Source: Pseudomonadota bacterium
Lineage (GTDB): Bacteria; Pseudomonadota; Gammaproteobacteria; JAKAQQ01
NCBI GenBank assembly: GCA_021819635.1
Contig: JAKAQQ010000004.1
Coordinates: 1 to 12,252 of the forward strand
DNA length: 12,252 nt
Direction: 5' to 3'
Below are positions 1 through 5,933 of the stretch, piece after piece (position 1 is the first letter of the stretch; each line of letters starts with the position of its first letter). The position numbers were made by a program, and so were the translations under genes. Below the pieces are notes generated by a model. The model was given only the letters and a program-made list of their open reading frames with translations. It did not search any database and was not told the origin of the DNA.

Positions 1-87
1 CTGATGCCGGTGGGCGCAACCAATCAGGTCATCGTCGAGGTGTTGCGCTCGGTGTCCAAACAGCCCTTCAACGAGGAGGAGACGCAA

Positions 88-723
88 ATGTTACGCAAAC
101 CGCTTCTGGCCATCCTCATCATGGCCCCGATGCTTTCTGGATGCGCCTTGATCACGGGCACCGCCCCGCTGACCTATCGCCCAGAGAAAAACGTGGCGGT
201 CCTGCCACGAGCACGAAACATCGTCGTCCGTGTCGTTGTCAAGAACGACAAGGCGCGCAAGAGAGTCGGCAGCAAGAAAAACGGCTTTGGCGAGTCGATG
301 GCCGCCATCTACGCCAAAGAGCCGATCTCGAAGACCGTGCAAAGCGCCATTGAGGAAGAGCTTGCGGCCCGCGGGTTTGGTACGGGAAGCAACGGCCCGG
401 TCGTTGTGAACGCCATCGTCAAAGAGTTCCACAACACCTTCCATCTCGGCTTGCTCGAGGGGGAAGCCGTGGCCCGGTTGAACATGGCGGTCACCGTCCT
501 GACGAAAGGAAGAAGGGAGGTGTTCTCCAAGGACATTCTGGCCACCGGAAAGACAAGCGGCATACTCGCGTCGGGATCCAACGCGGCAATTGCCTTGGAT
601 CGCGCGCTGCACGCGGGGATGAAAACTCTGTTTGGCAATCCCGCCTTTATCCAGGCGCTGCTCACCGCCAGGAAAGAGAGCCCGTGTGGCCGCTGCGCTG
701 GTGCGGCACGTCCCCGGCCGTGA
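88..723 (+). CDS. YajG-like outer-membrane lipoprotein
   Basis: Predicted lipoprotein of 211 residues. The N-terminus is a lipoprotein signal peptide: basic MLRK, then a hydrophobic stretch ending in the lipobox LSGC, with the acylated Cys at residue 19. The rest resembles the YajG family. Family-like parts are an alpha segment around residues 78-97 (EPISKTVQSAIEEELAARGF), a following beta segment (PVVVNAIVKEF) and a long C-terminal helix (NAAIALDRALHAGMKTLF). YajG proteins are usually about 190-200 residues, so the length fits. The family has no firmly known function. I chose the ATG at 88 because AGGAGGA at 74-80 lies 7 bases upstream and because the signal peptide starts there. The frame is open back to an ATG at 4, but starting there would put 28 polar residues before the signal peptide. 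The last 15 residues (PCGRCAGAARPRP) look like a read-out tail. The product is inferred from sequence pattern only. Confidence 0.8.
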   Translation: MLRKPLLAILIMAPMLSGCALITGTAPLTYRPEKNVAVLPRARNIVVRVVVKNDKARKRVGSKKNGFGESMAAIYAKEPISKTVQSAIEEELAARGFGTGSNGPVVVNAIVKEFHNTFHLGLLEGEAVARLNMAVTVLTKGRREVFSKDILATGKTSGILASGSNAAIALDRALHAGMKTLFGNPAFIQALLTARKESPCGRCAGAARPRP

Positions 724-725
724 TC

Positions 726-737
726 GGAGTGCACTCC
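726..737. repeat. 12-bp perfect palindrome after the lipoprotein stop
   Basis: GGAGTGCACTCC lies two bases after the TGA stop of the lipoprotein gene. It is fully self-complementary but has no loop, so it is more likely a protein-binding site or chance than a terminator. Its function is unknown. Confidence 0.35.
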
Positions 738-782
738 CGGATCTGCGACCCTCGGGCGCTGTAGATCCCTGAGTCGAGGCAA

Positions 783-816
783 GGCGAGCGCGGAATCGGT
801 ACGATCCGCGCTCGCC
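783..816. terminator. Strong GC hairpin, possible terminator
   Basis: The arms GGCGAGCGCGGA (783-794) and TCCGCGCTCGCC (805-816) pair perfectly over 12 bp around a 10-base loop. Within the loop TCG and CGA could pair further. It sits 60 bases after the lipoprotein stop codon and before the toxin-antitoxin region, which is where a terminator is expected. There is no T-tract on either side, so an intrinsic terminator is only one reading. An mRNA-protecting 3' stem-loop or a repeat element would look the same. Confidence 0.45.
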
Positions 817-831
817 GGGCTGGACGGGGTC

Positions 832-960
832 ATGGCTGCCGTCACGACCCCCCCGGCCCTCTCCTGACGGGAACTGAATCAGGGCGTGACCCGCGTGTCC
901 CCAAAAGTAGACAAGAATGGCCCGACACACATCACGGAGGAAGGGTGCCGCGCCCGACTC
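832..960 (+). pseudogene. Fossil of a Phd/YefM antitoxin gene
   Basis: A decayed antitoxin-like stretch lies about 390 bases upstream of the intact Phd gene. Bases 861-895 match 1251-1285 at about 28 of 35 positions without gaps. The conceptual reading from the ATG at 832 gives MAAVTT, then an in-frame TGA, then RELNQGVTRV, then KNGPTHITEEG. The intact antitoxin reads RELNHDVTRA and RNSPMFVTNRG at the corresponding places, so the two are homologous at protein level as well. The TGA at 865-867 replaces a sense codon. The similarity fades after about 960, so the C-terminal toxin-binding half and any partner toxin are not recognisable. This is a remnant, not a working gene. It may be a tandem copy or the residue of an earlier TA insertion. 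Confidence 0.7.
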
Positions 961-1201
961 CGCGGCGCTTCGCTGGCACAACGAGAACATCGACCGGGGT
1001 TCAAGGCCACCTGCGGGAGAGCACGCCCGCGGTTTTGCGGGGTCCTTTGTTCACCCGGGACCCGGAACCCCTCCCCTTCCGTGGCCCGCACACCGCCCTC
1101 TCGGACGCTGACGGTGCTCGCTTGTCCCGGCCCTTCCGCAGAGCTGAGCCCAAACAGAACCAAGGCCGTTGGGTTGTAGAAGCCGCAAGAGGCAGTCACA
1201 C
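961..1201. other. Stretch without a recognisable gene
   Basis: About 240 bases between the Phd fossil and the intact TA operon. Short open frames exist on both strands, but their translations are rich in R, P and G and resemble nothing I recognise. It may be further decayed remains of the fossil TA unit, but I see no toxin motif in it. Confidence 0.4.
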
Positions 1202-1215
1202 ACGCTACATAGCGT
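1202..1215. promoter_or_regulatory. Inverted repeat, candidate operator of the Phd-VapC operon
   Basis: ACGCTA and TAGCGT form a perfect 6-bp inverted repeat around CA, ending 18 bases before the GTG start of the antitoxin gene. Phd/YefM proteins repress their own operons by binding palindromes in this position, so it is a good operator candidate. I could not find a convincing -35/-10 pair around it. A ribosome binding site (AGGAG, 1221-1225) follows, 8 bases before the GTG. Confidence 0.5.
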
Positions 1216-1233
1216 CCGTCAGGAGCTGCCGCC

Positions 1234-1488
1234 GTGACCATCACGACCTTCTCAAGCCGGGAACTGAACCATGACGTCACCCGCGCCAAAAACGCGGCCA
1301 GAAACAGCCCAATGTTCGTCACGAATCGTGGCAAACCGACGCACGTGCTGTTGAGCATCGAGGAATACCAGCGACTGATTGGAAGCCGTCGGAACCTCGC
1401 CGAGGCGTTGGCCATGTCCGGCTTGGCCGACATCGAAATTGAGACCCCCCGGTCACGCGCGCTCCCCTCGCCCGCAACTTTTGAATGA
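1234..1488 (+). CDS. Phd/YefM-family antitoxin
   Basis: Antitoxin of 84 residues expected to bind and neutralise the PIN toxin encoded next to it and to repress the operon. The N-terminal DNA-binding half has the family pattern: TTFSSRELNHDVTRAK (residues 4-19), then PMFVTNRGKPTHVLLSIEEY (residues 26-45), corresponding to the beta hairpin and helix of Phd. The C-terminal part (about 55-84) is the likely toxin-binding tail, with AEALAMSGLADIEIETPRS. The start is GTG with AGGAG 8 bases upstream. A fossil relative lies at 832-960. The stop codon overlaps the toxin start (ATGA), so the two are translationally coupled. The family assignment is secure; neutralisation of this particular toxin is inferred from the overlap. 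Confidence 0.92.
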   Translation: MTITTFSSRELNHDVTRAKNAARNSPMFVTNRGKPTHVLLSIEEYQRLIGSRRNLAEALAMSGLADIEIETPRSRALPSPATFE

Positions 1489-1913
1489 TGTTCCTGCTTG
1501 ATGCCAACGTCAATTTCGAGCTGCGCAAGGCCGGCGACGGCAACGTCGATGCCAACGTGGCCGCATGGCTGTCGGGCGTGGACGCAACGAGTTGCGACAT
1601 CTCGGTCGTGACCGTCATGGAGCTGGAGCTTGGCATTCTCCGCGTGGAGCGGCGGGACGTCGTGCAAGGGGCACGGCTGCGCGCCTGGGTGGACAACCGT
1701 GTGCTTCCGGAATTCTCCGAACGCACGCTGCCGATCGACGCTGCTGCCGCACGTCGTTGTGCCCAACTCCATGTGCCCGATCCTCGCCCCGAGCGGGATG
1801 CGTACCTTGCGGCCACGTCCCTGACGCACGGCATGACCGTCGTGACCCGGAATGTGGCCGACTTCGAGACGACCGGCGTAACCCTCGTCAATCCCTGGTC
1901 GTCCCGACGCTGA
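1485..1913 (+). CDS. vapC: PIN-domain toxin, FitB/VapC type
   Basis: Predicted ribonuclease toxin of 142 residues. PIN-domain toxins cut RNA, often tRNA or rRNA, with a metal site made by conserved acidic residues. All four expected positions are present: Asp6 in FLLDANV, Glu46 in TVMELELGIL, Asp105 in PERDAYLAATS and Asp126 in NVADFE. The length and the ending GVTLVNPW match the FitB-like branch that usually pairs with Phd/YefM antitoxins. The gene overlaps the antitoxin by four bases (ATGA). The usual motif LLDTNVISEL is changed here to LLDANVNFEL, but no catalytic residue is lost. The toxin looks intact. Its RNA target cannot be read from the sequence. Confidence 0.92.
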   Translation: MMFLLDANVNFELRKAGDGNVDANVAAWLSGVDATSCDISVVTVMELELGILRVERRDVVQGARLRAWVDNRVLPEFSERTLPIDAAAARRCAQLHVPDPRPERDAYLAATSLTHGMTVVTRNVADFETTGVTLVNPWSSRR

Positions 1914-2017
1914 CCCGGTCGCGGCCTGCGCGGTCCGGCAAGCGTGGACAGGCCTGCCGGACCCGGGGTAGAAGATCGGGCCCCGACCGCTGACGCGCGA
2001 GGCTCGGAGCGTGGGCA

Positions 2018-2049
2018 GTGACCTCCAGAGTGTGGAATACTATACACAC
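2018..2049 (+). promoter_or_regulatory. Promoter and candidate operator of the RHH-VapC operon
   Basis: A sigma70-like promoter can be read as GTGACC (2018-2023), a 17-base spacer, then TATACA (2041-2046). The -10 box lies inside an inverted repeat, GTGTG (2030-2034) and CACAC (2045-2049). A repressor bound there would block the polymerase, which is how ribbon-helix-helix antitoxins regulate their own operons. Transcription would start near 2053, which supports the GTG start at 2080 over the earlier in-frame GTG at 2011. Confidence 0.5.
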
Positions 2050-2079
2050 CGCATCGCTCCCTCGGAGGCCACGGCGATC

Positions 2080-2310
2080 GTGAGCAAACGCATCAACATC
2101 ATGATCGACGAGGACACCTGGGAGGTCCTCGAGCGGATTCCTGCGGGCGAGCGCAGCCGCGCGATCAACGAAGCGCTGCGGGACTGGACGGGCCGCCGTC
2201 GGCGCCGAGACGCGGTGCGTCAGATGGATGCACTGCGCCGGCAGCTGCCCAAGGTCAGTGCGGACGAGGTGGCGAGGTGGATTCGCGAGGACCGGGGGCG
2301 GGATCCCTGA
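2080..2310 (+). CDS. Ribbon-helix-helix antitoxin (CopG/Arc type)
   Basis: Small DNA-binding antitoxin of 76 residues for the VapC toxin that follows. The ribbon is KRINIMID (residues 3-10). Helix A follows (DTWEVLERI), then the turn PAGERSR and helix B (AINEALRDWT), a typical ribbon-helix-helix layout. The basic, charged C-terminal part, with RRQLPKVSADEVARWIREDRG at about residues 53-73, is the likely toxin-binding region. I chose the GTG at 2080 because GGAGG lies at 2064-2068, the protein then starts right before the ribbon, and the putative promoter lies between this GTG and the upstream in-frame GTG at 2011. The stop codon overlaps the toxin start by one base (TGATG). Confidence 0.88.
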   Translation: MSKRINIMIDEDTWEVLERIPAGERSRAINEALRDWTGRRRRRDAVRQMDALRRQLPKVSADEVARWIREDRGRDP

Positions 2311-2765
2311 TGCCGGCGCCGCTCGTCGTGCCCGACGCCTCCGTTCTGCTCAAATGGGTGCTGCCCTCGGAAGAGGAGCCGGACTTGGACCAGGCGCTTC
2401 GTCTGCGTACGGCGATCGTGAACGACCTCGTCCGGGCACTCGTGCCCGGACTCTGGCTCTACGAAGCCGGCAACACCGTGGCGCGCCGCTTTCCGGCACA
2501 AGCTTCCGGCTGGATGGCCGCCATGATGCAGTTCGGTCTGGAGGAGGCGCCCCCGTCTGTCCCGTGGCTCGCGGCGGCACTCGACTTGACCCGCACTCAT
2601 CGCGTAACGTTCTACGACGCTGCGTACCATGCGCTCGCAATCACACGCAAGGGTCTGTTCGTCACGGCCGACGAACGGTATGCCCATCAGATGCCCCGGG
2701 ACGGTTCCGTGGTCGCCTTGAGCGAGTGGAAGCCGCCCACCACATCCTTGTCGCCCCGCCGATAG
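2310..2765 (+). CDS. vapC: VapC-type PIN-domain toxin
   Basis: Predicted PIN ribonuclease toxin of 151 residues, of the branch beginning VVPDASVLLKW. The four acidic metal ligands are visible: Asp9 in PDASV, Glu52 in LWLYEAGN, Asp103 in FYDAAYHALA and Asp121 in TADERYA. The ATG at 2310 is chosen because it overlaps the antitoxin stop and places the PIN motif at the very N-terminus. An in-frame start at 2277 would add only a non-family extension. The C-terminal half has a decayed relative at 8091-8278, and the similarity continues past the stop codon into a palindrome. The toxin looks complete and, with the antitoxin before it, forms a standard VapBC operon. Confidence 0.92.
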   Translation: MPAPLVVPDASVLLKWVLPSEEEPDLDQALRLRTAIVNDLVRALVPGLWLYEAGNTVARRFPAQASGWMAAMMQFGLEEAPPSVPWLAAALDLTRTHRVTFYDAAYHALAITRKGLFVTADERYAHQMPRDGSVVALSEWKPPTTSLSPRR

Positions 2766-2769
2766 AGAC

Positions 2770-2781
2770 GCCCTCGAGGGC
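2770..2781. repeat. 12-bp palindrome after intact vapC, shared with the fossil copy
   Basis: GCCCTCGAGGGC is perfectly self-complementary and starts 5 bases after the vapC stop. The same palindrome with the same flanks (GAGAC before, AGC after) lies at 8283-8294, at the equivalent position behind the vapC fossil. Its role is unknown; a transcription-end signal or a recombination site are possibilities. Confidence 0.6.
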
Positions 2782-2825
2782 AGCGCCGGCTGCTTCATCT
2801 GCCAGGCTATCGGTTCCGCAAGCCA

Positions 2826-4121
2826 TCAGCCAGAACTTTCAGGACGCGCCCCAGTATTTCGTCGTGCCGGCCGTTTCTTCGGAGCGGACCCAAAATACGT
2901 CTCGACGACTTTGCCCCGACTCACGCGTCTCCGGACATCACAGGTTTTTTTCGGGGTTTGATGCAAGGCCTGCGTCAGCCAGTGGGTAATCGCGGGACAA
3001 AATCCAGGAACGTCTGTCACGGCTATTGTGTGCGGGAGGCCCGGCAGGAGCACCAAGGTTGCCTGCGGGGTCTTTCCGGCAAGCGCCCGCAACTCCGATG
3101 GCGGCGCGATGCGATCGGCCCGACTACCCAAGTAGAGAACGGGGGCCCGAATTGAGGCCACGGATCGTATCGGCATGGCATCGCGCAAGTGGATCCCCGC
3201 AAGGTGGCCTGCCGTCCTTTCGGCGCGGCCCCACTCCGGGGATTTGACGCTCGGCACGAGCCACGAGAGCCAGCCGCCCATCACCCAGCCGCCCATCCTG
3301 TGCCCCCCCCGTGCAATCACCTTTTGTGCGTCCGCCCAGGGGGCCACCGCGATCACTCCGTCGGGTCGAGGCAATCCAGGAGCCGCCATCAGGGCCACAC
3401 CGGCACCGTACGAAACACCGAAATACAGCCACGGCGCCACGAGCAGGTGGCGACGTTGCAACAAAGCCACCAAACGGTGAAGATCCTCTCGATCTCGTAG
3501 GCCCCAAGTCAAATAAGGTGACTGGGATGCCCCCTGACCCCGGAGATCGACCAGCACAACGCGCCAGCCCCGGTCGGCAAAAAACAGCCCCCACGGAAGA
3601 AGGCTGTTTTTGTCCAGCCCGAAGCCAGGCATCATGAGGATCGTGCCGATCGGCGCCCGGTGTTTCAGGGTCGGGATCCACCTCCGGAAGAGTTCCCCAA
3701 CTGCCGCAAGGCGGTGCCGTTGATACAGTCGCTTGAAGGACGGAAGTCCCGGCGGCGGTGGCATGTGCGGGAAGCTGAGGCTCATCCCGTCCCCTCGGGC
3801 GGTTCCTGCATTTGCCCGATATTTGACGCTGATCTCGGGGTCGTAGTCTGCCGGCCGCATCACACTGGCGACGATCGTTCCGGCATCCGGGGCCGGGACG
3901 GCCAGGATCAGCCGATGCGTGTAAAACGGTTCCGCGAATGCCTGCACGAACAATTTGTACGAGTGCGAGGGGGGGGACGGCCGAACGATTTGATGCGCAA
4001 GCCATGCGGTACTGACACAGCCCGTCAATGTCAGGAGAGCAAGGCCGGCGGCCGTCAAGCCGCTGGCCTTGCGAAAAAACGAACGCGCGAACGTCACTGG
4101 AGATGCACTCCCATGGTCCAT
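2826..4121 (-). CDS. Alpha/beta-hydrolase lipoprotein
   Basis: Predicted membrane-anchored hydrolase of 431 residues. After a short basic N-terminus a hydrophobic stretch ends in the lipobox LTGC (Cys35), so the protein is probably lipid-anchored facing the periplasm. The alpha/beta-hydrolase fold begins around residue 158 with TILMMPGFGLDKNS (oxyanion-side HG-like loop). It continues with VVLVDLRGQGAS and the nucleophile elbow GVSYGAG (Ser237). The acid is probably Asp336 in GSRADRIAPPSE and the base His364 in LPGLPHTIAV, so the catalytic triad is complete. The substrate cannot be told. The last 40 residues are basic and outside the fold. The ATG at 4121 is chosen because it precedes the signal peptide and lies downstream of a good promoter at 4165-4192; the open frame before it has no use. 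The gene is convergent with vapC, with 60 bases between them. Confidence 0.85.
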   Translation of the reverse strand: MDHGSASPVTFARSFFRKASGLTAAGLALLTLTGCVSTAWLAHQIVRPSPPSHSYKLFVQAFAEPFYTHRLILAVPAPDAGTIVASVMRPADYDPEISVKYRANAGTARGDGMSLSFPHMPPPPGLPSFKRLYQRHRLAAVGELFRRWIPTLKHRAPIGTILMMPGFGLDKNSLLPWGLFFADRGWRVVLVDLRGQGASQSPYLTWGLRDREDLHRLVALLQRRHLLVAPWLYFGVSYGAGVALMAAPGLPRPDGVIAVAPWADAQKVIARGGHRMGGWVMGGWLSWLVPSVKSPEWGRAERTAGHLAGIHLRDAMPIRSVASIRAPVLYLGSRADRIAPPSELRALAGKTPQATLVLLPGLPHTIAVTDVPGFCPAITHWLTQALHQTPKKTCDVRRRVSRGKVVETYFGSAPKKRPARRNTGARPESSG

Positions 4122-4158
4122 GGTTAGGGTCGAGCCATTTGCAGGGGGCTTCCCCTCT
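4122..4158 (-). promoter_or_regulatory. Short structured leader with a four-codon ORF
   Basis: The predicted mRNA leader of the hydrolase gene is about 37 bases. At its 5' end AGGGG and CCCCT (4156-4152 and 4147-4143) form a hairpin with a 4-base loop that covers the only purine-rich, Shine-Dalgarno-like run. Next comes a tiny reading frame, ATG GCT CGA CCC TAA (4138-4124), which stops two bases before the hydrolase ATG. No ribosome site lies directly before the hydrolase start, so re-initiation after the mini-ORF is possible. All of this is inferred. Confidence 0.35.
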
Positions 4159-4164
4159 GGAAAA

Positions 4165-4192
4165 AGTATACAAGCCCGTCTAAGCCTGTCGG
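4165..4192 (-). promoter_or_regulatory. Sigma70-like promoter of the hydrolase gene
   Basis: On the minus strand CCGACA (4192-4187) and TATACT (4170-4165) are separated by 16 bases. The -10 matches the consensus at 5 of 6 positions and the -35 at 4 of 6. It stands out in GC-rich surroundings and lies about 44 bases from the hydrolase ATG. Transcription would begin near 4158. Confidence 0.6.
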
Positions 4193-4459
4193 CTTTCCGC
4201 AGCTTTTTGCTCACTCCGTCTCTGGCCAGCGACCTGGACACGTCGTGCGCCCCCGTGTGTGACCCGCGCCCGCGCGCGGCCACGGTCCGCGGTCGCTCGA
4301 GACAACGGGCATCGTTTCCGAGCCCCCTTGATCGGGCCGGACGACGCAGGACCGACGGGAGGAGAGCGCGGTCAGCCCCTCACCCGTCGTCGGGATCCCT
4401 CTGGTCCGCGGCCGGCGCGGCGAGCGGGCCCCACCGCGAAGCCCTCCCTCGGGAGAAGG
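4193..4459. other. Spacer between the sigma operon and the hydrolase promoter
   Basis: About 270 bases of GC-rich DNA after the anti-sigma gene. I see no gene with recognisable motifs. The region contains several short GC-rich self-complementary runs but no hairpin followed by a T-tract, so the end of the sigma operon transcript is not defined. Confidence 0.4.
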
Positions 4460-4810
4460 CTACAGTGCGTCCAAGAAATCCCAGGGCCACGGCACGTCGA
4501 AGCCGTCGAGGACAGTCAGGCCCACCGCGGCGCCCACGAGCAGGTTAGGCCAGATCCCGACGTGCTGCGTGAGAACCCCCGCGAGCAGGACCGCCGTCGT
4601 GCCCACGGCAACGATGAGATAGGGGATCGCCGGACGCCAGAGCGAGGCGACCCGCTGCGGCGGCAGGCGTGCCATGACGGCCGCCGTGAACCCCTCGTCG
4701 GGGATGGGCGGTTCGCGTGCGGCGTCGGCACGCAGCCGGGCCTCGATCGGCCCGAAGCCTTCCGGAACCCCCGGATCGGACCCGGGGTGGGCAGGGAAGC
4801 GGTTCTTCAT
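4460..4810 (-). CDS. Small membrane protein, probable anti-sigma factor
   Basis: Protein of 116 residues encoded directly after the ECF sigma gene. The first 55 residues are soluble and would face the cytoplasm; they include PIPDEGFTAAVMARLP (35-50), a pattern common in the N-terminal domains of small anti-sigma-like membrane proteins. Two membrane segments follow (about 62-80 and 88-105). There is no HxxxCxxC zinc motif, so it is not a classical ZAS-type anti-sigma factor. Its ATG overlaps the sigma stop codon (ATGA), and AAGGAGG lies about 7 bases upstream. The role as a membrane-bound inhibitor of the sigma factor rests on position and topology; the sequence alone would be called hypothetical. 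Confidence 0.72.
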   Translation of the reverse strand: MKNRFPAHPGSDPGVPEGFGPIEARLRADAAREPPIPDEGFTAAVMARLPPQRVASLWRPAIPYLIVAVGTTAVLLAGVLTQHVGIWPNLLVGAAVGLTVLDGFDVPWPWDFLDAL

Positions 4811-5370
4811 CGGAGACCCTCCTTCGCGACGGATTCACCGAGGTAGTCCTGCAGCTTGCGCAGGGCCCGGCGGAGATGGGATTTCAGCGTACCGAGCGGG
4901 TAACCGAGGGCCAGCGCGGCCTCCGCGTGGCTCAAATCGAGATAGTAGCACTGCACGATCGCCGCCCGCTCCGCCGGTTTCAGGATCCGGAGCGCCTGAC
5001 GGACCTCGCTTCGGGCCACTTCGTCCGGACCGGCCGCGGGCGTTGCGGGTGCGGTTTCTTCCCCGGTATCGGGATCGAGGGGGAACTCGACCACGCGTCG
5101 CGCGCGGCGTGCGTGCATGAGGTACGCGTTGTAGGCGATACGGTAGAGCCAGGTACCGAAGCGGGCCTCGTTTCGGAACCGCGGCAGGCTCAACCAGGCC
5201 CGCAGAAACGTTTCCTGCGCGAGGTCGTCGGCGAGCGCGTGCTGGCCTCCGCTCAAGCGGCGGAGGAGCGCACGCACCGGACCTTGGTACAGGCGGACGA
5301 GTTCGGCAAACGCCCGCTGCTCCCCCCGGCGCGCCCTCTCGATCAGGAGCGCTTCGTCGCACGTGTCCAT
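4807..5370 (-). CDS. ECF-type RNA polymerase sigma factor
   Basis: Sigma70-family factor of 187 residues with only regions 2 and 4, as in extracytoplasmic-function sigmas. Region 2 covers about residues 20-90: FAELVRLYQGPVRALLRRL, then DDLAQETFLRAWLSLPRFR (the core-binding and -10 region), then FGTWLYRIAYNAYLMHARRARR. Region 4 covers about 125-180, with LKPAERAAIVQCYYLDLSHAEAA and the helix-turn-helix GYPLGTLKSHLRRALRKLQ. The linker holds an acidic stretch (LDPDTGEETAP). The ATG at 5370 is chosen because it gives normal ECF length; a long upstream extension of the open frame has no family character. No strong ribosome site is seen before it. The preceding gene ends 20 bases upstream. It probably directs transcription of an envelope or stress regulon, but its target promoters cannot be read here. 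Confidence 0.93.
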   Translation of the reverse strand: MDTCDEALLIERARRGEQRAFAELVRLYQGPVRALLRRLSGGQHALADDLAQETFLRAWLSLPRFRNEARFGTWLYRIAYNAYLMHARRARRVVEFPLDPDTGEETAPATPAAGPDEVARSEVRQALRILKPAERAAIVQCYYLDLSHAEAALALGYPLGTLKSHLRRALRKLQDYLGESVAKEGLR

Positions 5371-5390
5371 CGGCGGGCAGGCCGGCGGGT

Positions 5391-5786
5391 TCAGGAGGGT
5401 GGGGCCATCGTGTCCGAGTCGGTGCGCGCCCCGCGCTCGCGCCTCTCGATCACGAAGGAGAGGAACAAACCGAGTCCGAGCAAGAGCGGGATCAGGCCTG
5501 CGCCCAGAATGGGGATTTTGCCCAGGACCCACCCGAAGAGCACGATGCCGATGCCAATGCTGGTGAGGACAAGGCCGCTGCGCGGCGAGAGCTGACCCCG
5601 CTTCCGGCGCTGGTCCGCCTTGAGGATTTCCGGAGGAATCGGCTGCCCGGTCTCGGCCAGTTTCATCAAGAGTTTGTGTCGTAGATGCGCGGCCCAGCCC
5701 GCGTACACGAAGCTGGCGATGATGGCGACGATCGGAATGAGGAGGGGGAGGATCTGGGTCAGCTGGGAGGAGTGTGACAGATACAT
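5391..5786 (-). CDS. DUF6249-like membrane protein
   Basis: Membrane protein of 131 residues with three predicted transmembrane segments: about 11-31 (ILPLLIPIVAIIASFVYAGW), 70-88 and 92-113. Between the first and second is a cytoplasmic loop with HLRHKLLMKLAETGQPIPPEIL, a charged helix ending in the GQPIPPEIL signature I associate with DUF6249 proteins. These have no known function but are often next to ECF sigma genes. The ATG at 5786 has CTGGAG 7 bases upstream. It is the first gene of an apparent operon with the sigma factor (20-base gap) and the probable anti-sigma factor, so it may take part in sensing or tuning the same response. Confidence 0.8.
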   Translation of the reverse strand: MYLSHSSQLTQILPLLIPIVAIIASFVYAGWAAHLRHKLLMKLAETGQPIPPEILKADQRRKRGQLSPRSGLVLTSIGIGIVLFGWVLGKIPILGAGLIPLLLGLGLFLSFVIERRERGARTDSDTMAPPS

Positions 5787-5813
5787 GGTGGATCTCCAGG
5801 CGAAGGATACAGC

Positions 5814-5842
5814 TTGGATGCCGCCCGGAGCCGTTTGGATGC
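5814..5842. repeat. Direct repeat TTGGATGC, 21-bp spacing, near the operon start
   Basis: TTGGATGC occurs at 5814-5821 and again at 5835-5842, with start points 21 bases apart, about two helical turns. The pair lies 28-56 bases upstream of the DUF6249 gene start, where a promoter or regulator site is expected. I found no clear sigma70 promoter here. An ECF or regulator site is possible, and so is chance. Confidence 0.3.
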
Positions 5843-5906
5843 AAAAAGCGCGAGACCCGGGGGAAGTGGGTGAACGGGGGGAGAGAAAGGCCGCGGCCGG
5901 ACGGCT

Positions 5907-5933
5907 GACCGCTTCCCCCGCTGGGAAACGGTC
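5907..5933. repeat. Imperfect hairpin in the leader of the sigma operon
   Basis: GACCG-c-TTCCC (5907-5917) pairs with GGGAA-a-CGGTC (5923-5933), ten pairs with one internal mismatch around a 5-base loop. It lies 121 bases upstream of the first gene of the operon. There is no T-tract after it on the minus strand. Confidence 0.4.

Noticed and set aside
896-913. The sequence TGTCCCCAAAAGTAGACA looked like the terminal repeat of an insertion sequence.
   Set aside because: In frame it encodes part of the Phd-like fossil, leading into KNGPTHITEEG, so coding ancestry explains it better and no transposase lies beside it.
91-990. Minus-strand open frames opposite the lipoprotein gene.
   Set aside because: No motifs or ribosome sites, and the + strand frame has a clear signal peptide and lipobox.
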